From Anaerolineae bacterium (GTDB taxonomy: Bacteria > Chloroflexota > Anaerolineae > Aggregatilineales > Phototrophicaceae), in assembly GCA_015492875.1 (NCBI GenBank), contig WGEI01000193.1:1-5383 (forward strand): a DNA stretch of 5,383 bases. The letters run 5' to 3'. Numbering within the stretch: the stretch's first letter is position 1; each line of letters opens with the position of its first letter. The notes beneath the pieces were generated by a model. It searched no databases. It was given only the letters and a program-made list of their open reading frames with translations, and had not been told where the DNA came from. A program made the translations under genes and the position numbers. Positions 5,365 through 5,383 of this stretch are shown here, piece after piece.

Positions 5365-5383
5365 CTGTCTCTTATACACATCT
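5365..5383. other. Nextera/Tn5 mosaic-end adapter left at the contig end
   Basis: The final 19 bases read CTGTCTCTTATACACATCT, the exact reverse complement of the 19-base Tn5 mosaic end used in Nextera libraries. An exact match placed flush with the window end is best explained as untrimmed adapter read-through, not genomic DNA. The true sequence ends at 5364, perhaps a base or two later if genome and adapter agree by chance. Confidence 0.95.

Overview
The window is 5,383 bases of bacterial DNA with dense gene packing and roughly balanced base composition. It looks like one end of a draft or metagenomic contig. The last 19 bases (5365-5383) are an exact copy of the Tn5/Nextera mosaic-end adapter, so genuine sequence stops at about 5364. 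The likely source is a Chloroflexota (Anaerolineae-like) bacterium. The main hint is a membrane protein with a long Thr/Pro/Ala-rich extracytoplasmic linker followed by an SH3b domain, a style common in that phylum. This is an inference from protein style only; there is no rRNA or marker gene here.

Left part, minus strand (read right to left). A YccU-type CoA-binding protein (2386-1973) ends just before a compact intrinsic-terminator-like hairpin (1942-1915). An AT-rich, promoter-like stretch follows. Then comes a TIR-domain membrane protein, most likely starting at a TTG at 1845 and ending at 781: TIR, one transmembrane helix, Thr/Pro linker, SH3b. Thirty-seven bases further on, a double-hotdog acyl thioesterase starts at 743 and runs off the left edge.

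Right part, plus strand. An extended -10 promoter (2457-2462) drives a compact three-gene cluster: a DUF71/Dph6-like ATP-binding protein (2490-3161), an eight-cysteine CWC protein (3200-3433) and a BtuF-like cobalamin-binding protein without a signal peptide (3437-4363). The family combination of DUF71 with a BtuF-like protein fits the published comparative-genomic prediction that a bacterial DUF71 subgroup acts in B12 salvage. The CWC protein may be a metal-binding partner. After a 100-base gap, an NAD-dependent epimerase/dehydratase (SDR) starts at a GTG at 4464 and is cut by the contig end.

The two points most worth following are the TIR-TM-SH3b protein, a plausible envelope-facing sensor with a cytoplasmic TIR output domain, and the DUF71-CWC-BtuF-like cluster as a possible cytosolic corrinoid-handling module. 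No RNA genes, CRISPR arrays, insertion sequences or riboswitches were seen.
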